64,000 nt of DNA from an uncultured Erysipelotrichaceae bacterium (GCA_902761685.1 CACWLI010000007.1:1-64000), one strand, 5' to 3'; numbered from the stretch's first letter, positions 42,821 through 52,242 are shown. Notes: generated by a model not told the origin, from the letters alone. Translations and numbers: made by a program.

Positions 42821-44665
42821 ATTAAAATACATATTAATTAGTTTATCAAGTTCATTAATATCTATTGGTTTAGATAAGTATTCATCAAAACCTGATTTTA
42901 AATAGTATTCTCTAACACCTGTAATAGCATTAGCAGTAAGCATTATTATTGGTGGAACATTATATCCACTTAAACTCTTTAATACTTTAACTAATTCTAC
43001 TCCATCAATCTTTTTCATAACATGATCTAAGAATATAATGTCATATTGTTCTCCCATTTTAAATTTATAAATACATTCTTCTGGGTCATTTAATGTTTCT
43101 ACTTCGAATTTATAAGCACCAAGTAATCTCTTTGTAACTTTTAAGTTTAATTCATCATCATCTACTATTAATGCTTTTTTACCACTACAATCAAGTAATG
43201 CATGATTTAATTGGTCATCTATGGTTTCAAGTATATTTCCCATTGGAGTTGGATCAACTATTTTTTGTGGAACTTCAAAATAGAATGTTGTACCTGCTCC
43301 ATATTCACTTTCAAACCATATATCTCCTCCCATAAGTTCAGCATATTTTTTAGTAAGTACAAGTCCTAAACCAGTTCCTTCTATTTCATTTGTTTTAGCT
43401 GAATCTAAACGAGAGAATTTTTGAAATACTTTATCATAATCTTCTTCTTTAATACCAAATCCAGTATCTGATACTTTAAATTTAAGCATCATTGTTGCTT
43501 CATTTAATAACTGTTTACTAATAGTCATATTAATTCTACCTACTTCAGTATATTTAACTGAGTTAGTTAATATATTTAATACAACTTGAAATATTTTAGT
43601 TGAATCTCCATATAATTTACTTGGTATTTCTTTGTCTACATCAAGCATAAATTTAATATTTTTATTTTCAAGTCTTGTTTCTACAATTCCAGTCCAGTCA
43701 ATTATATGACTACTAAGAGAATACTCTCTATTTTCTATTGTGTCAGACCCAGTTTCTATTTTAGATATATCTAATATGTTATTAATGATATCAAGTAAGT
43801 TTTTACTTGATGATTTAATATGATTAATATCATTTAATACTCTAGTACTATCAAATTCTGTATCTTCAATTATTGATTCACTAAATCCAATAATTGCGTT
43901 CATTGGTGAACGAATTTCATGTGACATATTAGATAAGAAATCTGATTTTGCTTTACTACTTCTTTCTACTGATCTTTTAAGTTCGTCAATTTCATCTATT
44001 AATTTTAAATCTGGGTTTTCAATATTAAAGTAATAAATAAATAATCCCCATGTAATACCTAATCCAAATAATACCATTTTTGGAAAAACAAATTGAAATG
44101 ATCCAATAACTACTACAGCAAAGAATGCGAAGAATATTGCTCTTTTAGTTTTATTACTAGCATCTTCAATTTTAAATACTCTATATGCAATTATTATCAT
44201 AGTTAAAACTATATATCCAAGTGATACATAAGCACAAAGTCCAGGTATAAAAGTAAATGTTTCTTCTGTCATATGTTTAACTGGCAATAACATAGCTACT
44301 ACTGCTACTACAATAGTATATATTAAAAATATTAAACCACTTTTTTCTTTAATAATTGCTTCTTTAATAGTTAAATATTTATCATTAGATATGACTGCCA
44401 TATTATAATAATATAGTACAAAGAAATAAATAAATCCTGTAAGATAGTGAATTCTAAAAGATAAATCTATTATGAATTGATTTTTAGTATAAGTCCATAA
44501 AAATACTTCTAAAATTTCAGTAACAATTAATGCAATAGATGTACTTAGTAAGTACCTATACAGTTTTACACTAACTGTTATTTTAGTATCTTTTGAAGTA
44601 TATGATATCATAAGTAACATCATAAAAATTATACTACCAATTGTTAAAATTAATTTTGATACCAT
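42812..44665 (-). CDS. hybrid sensor histidine kinase, intact ATPase
   Basis: 617 residues. Seven membrane spans (about 1-215), then HisKA with SNMSHEIRSPMNAI (His near 252), a complete HATPase (N box LNILTNSVKYTE, G1 SDTGFGI, G2 GTGLGLVLTKK) and a C-terminal receiver domain (VDDDELN, Asp in FLDHVMKKIDG near 545, Thr in MLTANAI, Lys in YLSKPID). It senses something at the membrane and phosphorylates its own receiver. It is second in a two-gene operon with a paralogue whose ATPase is degenerate. No DNA-binding partner is encoded nearby. Confidence 0.92.
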   Translation of the reverse strand: MVSKLILTIGSIIFMMLLMISYTSKDTKITVSVKLYRYLLSTSIALIVTEILEVFLWTYTKNQFIIDLSFRIHYLTGFIYFFVLYYYNMAVISNDKYLTIKEAIIKEKSGLIFLIYTIVVAVVAMLLPVKHMTEETFTFIPGLCAYVSLGYIVLTMIIIAYRVFKIEDASNKTKRAIFFAFFAVVVIGSFQFVFPKMVLFGLGITWGLFIYYFNIENPDLKLIDEIDELKRSVERSSKAKSDFLSNMSHEIRSPMNAIIGFSESIIEDTEFDSTRVLNDINHIKSSSKNLLDIINNILDISKIETGSDTIENREYSLSSHIIDWTGIVETRLENKNIKFMLDVDKEIPSKLYGDSTKIFQVVLNILTNSVKYTEVGRINMTISKQLLNEATMMLKFKVSDTGFGIKEEDYDKVFQKFSRLDSAKTNEIEGTGLGLVLTKKYAELMGGDIWFESEYGAGTTFYFEVPQKIVDPTPMGNILETIDDQLNHALLDCSGKKALIVDDDELNLKVTKRLLGAYKFEVETLNDPEECIYKFKMGEQYDIIFLDHVMKKIDGVELVKVLKSLSGYNVPPIIMLTANAITGVREYYLKSGFDEYLSKPIDINELDKLINMYFNKQ

Positions 44666-44687
44666 ATTTATTTATTCCTTTCTTTCT

Positions 44688-46538
44688 TTATTTTAATGTT
44701 GTTATTAATAATTTATTTAATTCATTTCTATTAATTGGTTTAGCTAAGTAATCAGTAAATCCTGCATTTACATAAGTTTCTTTTACTCCTGAAAATGAAT
44801 TTGCTGTTAAAGCAATTATTGGAGGTAAGTTTTGTTTTATATCTTTTAGAGCATTTAATGTTTCTATTCCATCCATTCCAGGCATCATATGATCTAAGAA
44901 TATTAAATCATAATCCTTTTCTCTAACCTTATCTAAGCATTCATTTCCACTTGTACATGATTCTATATCAAGCTTATATTCAGCAAGCAATCTTTTTAAT
45001 AATTTAATATTAATCATATTATCATCTACAATTAATATTTTCTTTCCTTCTATATTAACTGTAGTATCTATTTCTTTTGGATTTAATAAATCATGTATAT
45101 TACCAATTGGTTTAGCATCAATAATTTGAAAATTAAATGCTATTTTATATCCAATATTTTCTCTTTCACTACTTGTCATTACAATGTTAGTATTAAGCAT
45201 TTTAGCGTACATTTTAGCAACATTTAAACCTAAAATATTATTATTAACTACATTTTCAGTATTATCATTAGTATAGTATTTTTCATAGTCATCTTCATCT
45301 ATCTCACTACCATCACTACTAATATCTATTTCAAAAGCGTATTCATTATCTTTTTGAGAATTTTTAATATTTAAGATAATAGATCCAAATTTAGTATAAC
45401 TAATAATATTAGATATTAAATTTGATACAATTTTACTTACTTTTACTGAGTCCCCATATAGTTTACTAGGTATATTTTCATCAATTATAACATCTAGTTT
45501 AACTTTCATTGAATCTATTTTAGTTTTAATTGTATCATTTAAATCAACTATAAATGGTGTTGTTTCAAAATCTTTTTCAACTATTGTTTCTTTTTGAGAT
45601 TCTATTCTTGATAAATCAAGTATATTATTAATTAAATCAAGTAATTTAACAGCAGCAGCATGAATATTATTTACATCACTATTAACTACTTCTTTATTGT
45701 TTGCTCCTTCTCTAATTAAAGCATCACTAAATCCCATAATTGTACTCATTGGTGTTCTTATTTCATGAGACATACTAGTTAAGAATTCAGTTTGTTCTTT
45801 ATTTGCTTTTTCTGCTTCTATTCTTTGTTCTTCATGTTCTTTTAATAATTTATTATCTTGGTTTTCTAATGTGAAGAATAATGCCATTAATAATGTTGCA
45901 AATTGAAAGTTTTGCATATTATAGTCAGCATCTTCTACAAAGAATTGTAAAATTGTAATTGAAATAACAAATGCAATTGCAAATGCAAGAGGACCTTTTT
46001 GCTTACCTGTTAATTCTTTATTTTTATAAAGTAAGCCATATATCATAGTAAACATACAAGCTGCACCCATCAAATATGCAGGATACACTGCTGGTCCACC
46101 AAACACATATAAGTGTTCACTATAGTCATAATATTCAATTGGTAAAAATGATGAGATACCTGTAATTATAAATAAAATAATAGCAAGTATTATTAAACAT
46201 TTTTTTCTTATTTTATTTTTTTCTTGTCTATCTTCTATATGTCTTGTTAACTGAGTTATTATATAGAAAATAAAAACACCCATCCAAATAATTATTCCAT
46301 ATAAATAAGCCCTACATGCTACTCTAGTAACACCTGGTATTTCATTTATTCTTGTTAAACAATATACATAAAAGAATTCAGATATTATTAATAGACAAGA
46401 TAAAACTAATAAAAATAAGAATAATGAATTTTCTATATTTTTAAACTTTTTCTTACTTGTATACATAATAATTATAAGAATAAGAAAAATAAAGGCACAA
46501 ATTGAAAAGCCAATACTAATTGTTATGTTATCACTCAT
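44688..46538 (-). CDS. hybrid sensor kinase paralogue with degenerate ATPase domain
   Basis: 616 residues with the same plan as its neighbour: seven spans, HisKA with TSMSHEIRTPMSTI (His near 259) and a receiver with FLDHMMPGMDG (Asp near 548) and YLAKPIN. The ATPase is eroded: the N box reads SNLISNIISYTK, the G1 box DTGxGI is replaced by DISSDGSEI, and the G2 box GTGLGL is lost (NNILGLNV). It is therefore probably not an active kinase but could be phosphorylated by the intact partner encoded just downstream. Ribosome site GAGGGCGTGAT. Confidence 0.88.
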   Translation of the reverse strand: MSDNITISIGFSICAFIFLILIIIMYTSKKKFKNIENSLFLFLLVLSCLLIISEFFYVYCLTRINEIPGVTRVACRAYLYGIIIWMGVFIFYIITQLTRHIEDRQEKNKIRKKCLIILAIILFIITGISSFLPIEYYDYSEHLYVFGGPAVYPAYLMGAACMFTMIYGLLYKNKELTGKQKGPLAFAIAFVISITILQFFVEDADYNMQNFQFATLLMALFFTLENQDNKLLKEHEEQRIEAEKANKEQTEFLTSMSHEIRTPMSTIMGFSDALIREGANNKEVVNSDVNNIHAAAVKLLDLINNILDLSRIESQKETIVEKDFETTPFIVDLNDTIKTKIDSMKVKLDVIIDENIPSKLYGDSVKVSKIVSNLISNIISYTKFGSIILNIKNSQKDNEYAFEIDISSDGSEIDEDDYEKYYTNDNTENVVNNNILGLNVAKMYAKMLNTNIVMTSSERENIGYKIAFNFQIIDAKPIGNIHDLLNPKEIDTTVNIEGKKILIVDDNMINIKLLKRLLAEYKLDIESCTSGNECLDKVREKDYDLIFLDHMMPGMDGIETLNALKDIKQNLPPIIALTANSFSGVKETYVNAGFTDYLAKPINRNELNKLLITTLK

Positions 46539-46662
46539 TGAATCACGCCCTCTTTACCTCTATTCTTATATTTTACATAAATTATTATATAATTTTTGAA
46601 ATAATAAAGTCAATTGCTTTTCTTTTTTTTATTAAATTGATAAAATAATACTTGGTGATTTT

Positions 46663-47853
46663 ATGGAACTACTTCAAAATAAATTAAGACCAGAAAAACT
46701 AAAAGATGTCCTTGGTCAAGATCATCTTATTGGAAAAGGTAAAATTTTAACTAATTTAGTAAAAGAAAAAAAATTATTTAATATTATATTCTATGGAAGA
46801 AGTGGTATTGGAAAAACTACTATTGCTTTAGCACTTATGAATGAGTTTAATATGAGATATAGAATGCTTAATGCTACTATTAATTCTAAAAAAGATTTTG
46901 AAGTTGTTATAGAAGAAGCAAAAATGTATAATGGAATGATTTTAATAGTCGATGAAATACATAGAATGAATAAAGATAAACAAGATATATTACTTTCTTA
47001 TATTGAAAGTGGTCTAATTACTTTAATTGGTTTAACTAATTCAAATCCATTTCATTCAATTAATCAAGCTATTAGAAGTAGATGTCAATTATTAGAGCTT
47101 CATTCATTAAGTGAAAATGATATAGAAAAAGGACTTAAAAGAGTTAAAGAAGTATTGCCTGATATAAAAATGGATAATAAAGCAATTAAACATATAGCTG
47201 CTATTTCTGATGGTGATATAAGATATGCATATAATTTAGTAGAATTTATTTATTATGGATTTAATAAAGAAGTTAGTATTGAAAATATTAATGAAGTAAA
47301 CTCTCGTCCTGCATTCTTTACTGATAAAAATGAAGATGGGCACTATGATATGTTATCTGCTTTTCAAAAAAGTATTAGAGGAAGCGATGTTGATGCAGCA
47401 CTACACTATTTAGCAAGATTAATCGTTTCAGGTGATTATGACTCAATATATAGAAGAATGATTGTAATTGCTTATGAAGATATTGGACTTGCTAATCCTG
47501 GTATTGGTCCTAAAGTAATCGCAGCTATTGAAGCAAGTGAAAGAGTTGGATACCCTGAACTTATTAAACCACTAAGTGTAGTTATAATTGAAATGGCTTT
47601 AAGTCCTAAATCAAATTCAGCTGATCAAGCTATTAGTACAGCAATAGAAGATATAAATGAAGGAAATGTTGGTAGAATACCAGAACATATTAGAACAACT
47701 AGTCCAAATTATAAATATCCTCATAATTATCCAAATTATTGGGTTAAACAAGAATATATGCCAGATAATTTAAAAGGAAGAAAATATTATAATCCAAGAA
47801 AAAATAAATTTGAAACTGAAATGTATAACTTTAATCAAAAAATAAAACAATAA
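46663..47853 (+). CDS. rarA: replication-associated recombination protein RarA
   Basis: 396 residues, AAA+ ATPase of the RarA/MgsA/WRNIP1 family. Opening LRPEKLKDVLGQDHLIGKGK, Walker A YGRSGIGKTT, Walker B ILIVDEIHRMN, sensor 1 LIGLTNSNP, Arg finger in IRSRCQLLEL, and the C-terminal tetramerisation part (DVDAALHYLARLIVSGDY). It acts at stalled forks. The start module is GATAAAAT, GGTGAT and ATG, with a very short leader. rarA beside tcdA is a Bacilli arrangement that usually includes 6S RNA. Confidence 0.95.
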   Translation: MELLQNKLRPEKLKDVLGQDHLIGKGKILTNLVKEKKLFNIIFYGRSGIGKTTIALALMNEFNMRYRMLNATINSKKDFEVVIEEAKMYNGMILIVDEIHRMNKDKQDILLSYIESGLITLIGLTNSNPFHSINQAIRSRCQLLELHSLSENDIEKGLKRVKEVLPDIKMDNKAIKHIAAISDGDIRYAYNLVEFIYYGFNKEVSIENINEVNSRPAFFTDKNEDGHYDMLSAFQKSIRGSDVDAALHYLARLIVSGDYDSIYRRMIVIAYEDIGLANPGIGPKVIAAIEASERVGYPELIKPLSVVIIEMALSPKSNSADQAISTAIEDINEGNVGRIPEHIRTTSPNYKYPHNYPNYWVKQEYMPDNLKGRKYYNPRKNKFETEMYNFNQKIKQ

Positions 47854-47881
47854 AAAAGTTCTAGATTATCTAGAACTTTTT
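47852..47881 (+). terminator. terminator of rarA
   Basis: AAAAAAGTTCTAGAT / ATCTAGAACTTTTT near-perfect palindrome over the stop codon. Confidence 0.92.
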
Positions 47882-47883
47882 AT

Positions 47884-47961
47884 TCTCTTGCAATTTTACA
47901 ATTTCTTTTTAATTGAGAAACATATGCATCTAGAACTTCAGATTTTTTTCAATTTTAAATT
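47884..47961 (-). pseudogene. possible C-terminal relic of a lost gene
   Basis: On the minus strand a startless frame of 22 codons reads KKSEVLDAYVSQLKRNCKIA plus RE and then stops. Its composition is protein-like and not AT-random, and it repeats the GTTCTAGAT word used in the rarA terminator. It may be the leftover end of a deleted gene. Very short, so uncertain. Confidence 0.25.
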
Positions 47962-47991
47962 AAAAAGATGTAATTATTTTTTAATTACATC
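47962..47991 (-). terminator. terminator of tcdA
   Basis: Minus-strand GATGTAATTA / TAATTACATC stem followed by TTTTT; overlaps the stop codon. Confidence 0.88.
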
Positions 47992-48648
47992 ATTAATTAT
48001 ATAGTTTGATATATAAAGACCTGCTACTGCTGGTACAAATGCAGTAGAACCAAGCATTATATTATTAATTGGTTTTTCATTTGAATAAACAACAGTAACA
48101 TTTTTCATTAATTCTTTATTTCTAATTTCACTTCTTATTTTTTTAGCAAGTGGATCAGTTTCTGTTTTATCAAGTGTACTAATCATTATTTTAGTAGCAT
48201 CCATTTTATTAGCCATTCCCATAGATGAAACTAATTTTATGTTTCTTTCATGACATTCTCTTACTAATCTAATTTTAACTTTACTTGTATCACAACAATC
48301 AATTATATAGTCATATTTATCACTAAATAATACTTCTATGTTTTCTTCAGTGATATGAGTATTAATTATATTAACTATTGCATCTGGATTAATTCTTTTA
48401 ATTCTTTTTTTCCATTCTTTAGTTTTATATTTGTTCATATTTTTTGTTGTTACTATTATTTGTCTATTTATATTACTTGGTTTTATTGTATCACCATCAA
48501 CTAAAGTAATATTACCTACTCCGCATCTAGTAAGTGATTCAACTGTATATCCTCCAACTCCTCCAAGTCCTAAAACAAGAACTTTTAATTTCTTTATTTT
48601 TTCAATGTTATCTTCTCCAACTAATGTTTCTAATCTTGAAAGATTCAT
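47974..48648 (-). CDS. tcdA: tRNA threonylcarbamoyladenosine dehydratase (TcdA/CsdL)
   Basis: 224 residues of the ThiF/E1-like family. The nucleotide-binding loop VLGLGGVGGYTVESL, the LVDGDTIKPSNINRQ block and the DCCDTSKVK segment are typical of TcdA (YrvM in Bacillus). It cyclises the t6A37 base to ct6A in ANN-decoding tRNAs. Its promoter (TTTACA-N17-TATAAT) overlaps the 3' end of a structured RNA gene just upstream. The ribosome site is AAGGGAGTGA. Confidence 0.9.
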   Translation of the reverse strand: MNLSRLETLVGEDNIEKIKKLKVLVLGLGGVGGYTVESLTRCGVGNITLVDGDTIKPSNINRQIIVTTKNMNKYKTKEWKKRIKRINPDAIVNIINTHITEENIEVLFSDKYDYIIDCCDTSKVKIRLVRECHERNIKLVSSMGMANKMDATKIMISTLDKTETDPLAKKIRSEIRNKELMKNVTVVYSNEKPINNIMLGSTAFVPAVAGLYISNYIINDVIKK

Positions 48649-48687
48649 CTATTTTCACTCCCTTTTTGGTGGATATATTATACCAAA

Positions 48688-48855
48688 TAAAAAACCTAGT
48701 GTAAATATAGGTAATAAAAACTCGCGATTCCACGAGGTGGTAGGACACATAACATAATCGGGATCTTGCATTTCTGCAATATTCAACTCCATATACTAAT
48801 TAGTCCCCCTATACTATTACTTGGCGGTTTATTGTGTCTATATCTATCTCTAGGT
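48688..48855 (-). ncRNA. ssrS: 6S RNA-like structured RNA
   Basis: A minus-strand RNA of about 165 nt. A promoter (TTGAAA-N17-TATATT) lies just upstream. The RNA begins CCTAG and ends CTAGG followed by TTTTTT, giving a closing stem; a second stem pairs AGATATAG with CTATATTT. Inside are hairpins TTGCA-GAAA-TGCAA (followed by AAGATC) and CTCGTG-GAAT-CGCGAG. In Bacillus the 6S RNA gene bsrA lies between yrvM (tcdA) and yrvN (rarA), and those two genes are adjacent here, so I call it 6S-like. The structure alone does not prove the class. Confidence 0.7.
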
Positions 48856-48916
48856 TGATTTAAATATACCACATAAAAAGTATTTTTTCAAGATTAGACT
48901 GTCTACTTTACAAAAA

Positions 48917-48938
48917 AATAAACACATAAGTGTTTATT
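48917..48938 (-). terminator. terminator of the 48934 gene
   Basis: Minus-strand AATAAACAC / GTGTTTATT stem followed by a T run. Confidence 0.85.
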
Positions 48939-49635
48939 TAATTACTAATGAAAAACTTACATTGTTATTATTAGGCTCATAACCTTCCTTTATTTTTTCA
49001 AATACTTTTTCCATATTTTCTGAGTTTAATCCTTTAATAAAATCATTTAAAGCAGTAGAAACTGATAATGAAGTTTGTGTTTTCACTTCATCAGTTCTAT
49101 AAGTATCCGGGTCAAATCCTAGTGCTTTAATTTTTTCATTATCGCTTCCAACTAAACTATAAACTTGATCACGTGTAAAAGTATTTTTTAATATTCTAAG
49201 TACTCCTTCATCATAGTAAGTCCATTCATGATAGTATTTTGTTTTATCGCTTCCATTTCCACGATTAGTATAATAATAAATGCCATTATCTTTTGAATTA
49301 GGATTATCTTCAATTATTGATGCTTCTATTATTCCATTTACATATGTAATATGAAATCTTGTATCATCTATCCCATCATAAAGTTCAAATATTATATTTA
49401 TTCTTCTTCTTTCATCTAAGAATGTATATAACATTTTAATATCATCATTTGGACATTTTACATCAAAATAAGTAACATTTTGTTTAGTATTAACAAATGA
49501 AGCAAAACCAATACTAAAATCTTTAAATATTTGTGAAATACATTTTAATTCACCATTAGATAATAGTCTATTGCATATTTTATAACTACTTTCATTAAGT
49601 GATCTACATAAATAATTTGTTGCATTAAAATTCAT
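48934..49635 (-). CDS. hypothetical protein
   Basis: I do not recognise this 233-residue protein. It lacks membrane spans and signal peptide. The first 60 residues look helical, the middle beta-rich (RRRINIIFELYDGIDDTRFH, HITYVNGIIEASII), and the end helical. A strong AGGGGGAAAG ribosome site and a preceding 9-bp inverted repeat (49654-49674) suggest independent regulation. Next to metK, but with no clear link to SAM metabolism. Confidence 0.6.
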   Translation of the reverse strand: MNFNATNYLCRSLNESSYKICNRLLSNGELKCISQIFKDFSIGFASFVNTKQNVTYFDVKCPNDDIKMLYTFLDERRRINIIFELYDGIDDTRFHITYVNGIIEASIIEDNPNSKDNGIYYYTNRGNGSDKTKYYHEWTYYDEGVLRILKNTFTRDQVYSLVGSDNEKIKALGFDPDTYRTDEVKTQTSLSVSTALNDFIKGLNSENMEKVFEKIKEGYEPNNNNVSFSLVIK

Positions 49636-49653
49636 ATTACTTTCCCCCTAAGT

Positions 49654-49674
49654 AATTTGTTATTTTAACAAATT
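49654..49674. promoter_or_regulatory. inverted repeat, possible operator
   Basis: AATTTGTTA-TTT-TAACAAATT, a perfect 9-bp inverted repeat between metK and the 48934 gene. No T run follows on the minus strand, so an operator or a weak metK hairpin is more likely than a full terminator. Confidence 0.45.
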
Positions 49675-49682
49675 AAATAGTT

Positions 49683-50705
49683 CTAGTCAATAAAATGACC
49701 ATATTTAGCTGTATCATAATAGCATTTATCTAATAATTTTAAGTCTTTTATTATGTTATGTGGTTCACATTCAGTATATAATTTATCACTTGGATTTATT
49801 ACTCCTAAGTTTGAATCTATTGATATTGATAATGGTTTTTTAATACCAATAGCATAACTTAGTTGAACTTCACACCATTTTAAATCATATTTTTTTAAAT
49901 AATCTTTTGCTATTAATCTTGCTTTATAAGCAGCACTTCTATCTACTTTAGTTGGGTCTTTACCTGAAAAAGCTCCTCCTCCAACATGAGCAAATGATTG
50001 ATAGTTATCTACAAGTATTTTTCTTCCTGTTAATCCTGCATCACCATCAAAACCACCTATTTCAAATCTACCAGTTGGATTAATTAAAAATTTTTCAATT
50101 TTAATTTCAAAATTATCACATATTTTAGTACAAATATTTTTAATTATTTCATCAGTTTCTTCTCTTTCTTTTTCTGTATTTTGATAAGAAACAGTAAATT
50201 CTTTTATTCTAATTAACTTCATATCTTCATCAAAATAACCAGTTATTTGAGCTTTACCATCACTTTTAAATCTCTTATCTTTTTGTCTTAATTTATCATA
50301 TTCCATAGATAATTCTTGTAATATTACCATTGATATTGGTAAATAATTTAATGTTTGATTACAAGCATAACCAAACATCATTCCTTGGTCTCCTGCTCCC
50401 ATAACTTTATTATTTGTACCAAGTGCTATATCACTACTTTGAAGTCCAATATTATTTATTATTTCATACTCTGTATTATATCCTACATCACTAAGTACTT
50501 TTTTAACTACTTTTTCTACATCAACTTTTGTTTTTGATGTAACCTCTCCTGTAATAAATATTTTACCCTTTCCTCCACATACTTCGATTCCACATCTACT
50601 TGTTTTATCTCCACGTATAAATTCATCAAGTAAGGCATCACTAATTTGATCACAAACTTTATCTGGATGTCCTCTAAAAACAATTTCATTACTGTATAAT
50701 TTCAT
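49683..50705 (-). CDS. metK: S-adenosylmethionine synthetase, short divergent form
   Basis: 340 residues, shorter than the usual 380-400. Family motifs are visible: RGHPDKVCDQISDALLDEF at the start, GAGDQGMMFGYA in the flexible loop region, GRFEIGGFDGDAGLTGRK and GGGAFSGKDPTKVDRSAAY. It makes SAM from methionine and ATP. Preceded by a SAM-riboswitch-like leader with terminator, which supports function. The ribosome site is AAGGGAGG. N-terminal FRGHPDK replaces the usual SEGHPDK. Confidence 0.95.
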   Translation of the reverse strand: MKLYSNEIVFRGHPDKVCDQISDALLDEFIRGDKTSRCGIEVCGGKGKIFITGEVTSKTKVDVEKVVKKVLSDVGYNTEYEIINNIGLQSSDIALGTNNKVMGAGDQGMMFGYACNQTLNYLPISMVILQELSMEYDKLRQKDKRFKSDGKAQITGYFDEDMKLIRIKEFTVSYQNTEKEREETDEIIKNICTKICDNFEIKIEKFLINPTGRFEIGGFDGDAGLTGRKILVDNYQSFAHVGGGAFSGKDPTKVDRSAAYKARLIAKDYLKKYDLKWCEVQLSYAIGIKKPLSISIDSNLGVINPSDKLYTECEPHNIIKDLKLLDKCYYDTAKYGHFID

Positions 50706-50742
50706 ATTTTATTCCTCCCTTCAGTAATTATTACCTTAGAAA

Positions 50743-50864
50743 GAAAAAATACCTAAGATAACTTAGGTATATGTATAAGTTATCCTCATCCATCTGGGTT
50801 TACCACCTAACTAAATAGGTTGGTGTGATCTGCGAGCCAGTCTCTAAATCACTCTTTATAAGGT
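50743..50864 (-). promoter_or_regulatory. SAM riboswitch (S-box-like) with terminator, controlling metK
   Basis: The minus-strand leader has S-box-like elements in order: TTATAAAGAG, GAGACTGGCTC, CAACC, GGTGGTAAACCCAG, AGATGGATGAGGATAA. The downstream hairpin ATACCTAAG / CTTAGGTAT with a T run (50743-50771) is the terminator. GATAACTT can instead pair with AAGTTATC of that hairpin as an antiterminator. High SAM should end transcription before metK. Confidence 0.85.
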
Positions 50865-50878
50865 AATTTTAAATTGTT

Positions 50879-50896
50879 TGTTCTTTTGAACAAATC
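50879..50896. promoter_or_regulatory. inverted repeat in the metK promoter region
   Basis: TTTGTTC-TTTT-GAACAAA. On the minus strand TTGTTC at this site, 16 bp from TAAAAT, could be the -35 of metK. Confidence 0.4.
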
Positions 50897-50937
50897 AATT
50901 ATAACATAAATAATTAAATAATCAAATATAATTTATT

Positions 50938-52242
50938 ATGTTAAACAAAATAAAAAATAATGTATTTTTTAAATCAACATTAGTATTATTAATCGGAGGA
51001 GTTTTTGGAAAAATAGTTGGTTTTATTTTAAAAATAATAGTTACTAGATACTTAGGAACTACTGCGATGGGACTTTATAGTTTACTAGGACCCACTACTT
51101 CACTGCTTTCAGTAATAGCTATTTTTTCTTATTCAAATGCAATATCTAAATTAGTTAGTGAAAAATCAAGTGACACTAAAAAATTATTTTTATCTATTAT
51201 ACCAATATCAATTATTATAAATATTTTAGTTATATTAATAGTAGTTTTAACTTCTAGATTTTTATCAAATAATTTACTTCATGAAAAAGAGTTATTTTTA
51301 CCAATTATTTGTATATCTTTAACTATGCCTTTTATTAGTATATCTGCGATTATTAAAGGATACTTTTGGGGTAAACAAAATATGTTTCCATATATGTTAT
51401 CTAATTTTATTGAACAAGTTGTAAGATTAATACTAATTATTTTATTTTTAAAGAAAATACTATTATTTGGTAATATTTCTGCGATATGTTTTGTAATACT
51501 AATAAATATAATTGGTGAAATCTCATCATGGTTAGTTATGATAAAATATGCTCCTAGATTTAAAATAACTTTAAAAGACTTTAAAATAGATTTTAGTGAA
51601 GTTAAAAAAGTAATGGATTTTTGTATTCCAGTAACACTAAGTAAAATAATTGGAAGTATATCTTATTTTTTAGAACCAATAGTACTTACCAATATGCTTT
51701 TATATGTGGGATATACAAAAGATTATATTATTTATGAATATGGTGTAATTAATGCCTACTCTTTGTCATTATTATTAATGCCACAATTTTTTACTCAAAA
51801 TATTTCTACTTCTTTAATACCAGAATTATCAAAATATTATAAAGTTAAAGACTATAAAATGTGCATGAAAAGAATAAAACAAATAGTATTATTATCACTA
51901 TTCATTGGATTAACTTCTACTATTATAATAACTATATTCCCATCTTTTTTCTTAAATTTATTATTTAAAACAAATGAAGGAATTGATTATATTAGATTAC
52001 TTAGTCCTTTTACTCTTTTATTTTATATTGAGTATCCTCTTATTGATTCTCTTCAAGCACTTGGTAAATCAAAAAGATGCTTTAATATTACAATTAAAAC
52101 ATCTATTATCAGATTACTATCAATAGTAGTATCTTCTCTTTTTAAACTTGGAATGTATTCACTAGTAATATCAATAATAATTAATTTAATAACATCCACT
52201 TACTTTTATTATAGAGAGATTAATAAAACATTACATATCTAA
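50938..52242 (+). CDS. MOP-type lipid or polysaccharide flippase (SpoVB/MurJ-like)
   Basis: 434 residues with about 12-14 membrane spans. The opening FFKSTLVLLIGGVFGKIVGFILKII in parts, the YLGTTAMGLYSLLGP segment and ALGKSKRCF match the MATE-like MVF/RfbX/SpoVB exporters. These flip lipid-linked sugars for cell wall, spore cortex or polysaccharide. The ATG lies only 5 nt after a TATAAT box with no ribosome site, so the message may be leaderless. The end overlaps the convergent DUF421 gene by 12 nt. Confidence 0.8.
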   Translation: MLNKIKNNVFFKSTLVLLIGGVFGKIVGFILKIIVTRYLGTTAMGLYSLLGPTTSLLSVIAIFSYSNAISKLVSEKSSDTKKLFLSIIPISIIINILVILIVVLTSRFLSNNLLHEKELFLPIICISLTMPFISISAIIKGYFWGKQNMFPYMLSNFIEQVVRLILIILFLKKILLFGNISAICFVILINIIGEISSWLVMIKYAPRFKITLKDFKIDFSEVKKVMDFCIPVTLSKIIGSISYFLEPIVLTNMLLYVGYTKDYIIYEYGVINAYSLSLLLMPQFFTQNISTSLIPELSKYYKVKDYKMCMKRIKQIVLLSLFIGLTSTIIITIFPSFFLNLLFKTNEGIDYIRLLSPFTLLFYIEYPLIDSLQALGKSKRCFNITIKTSIIRLLSIVVSSLFKLGMYSLVISIIINLITSTYFYYREINKTLHI

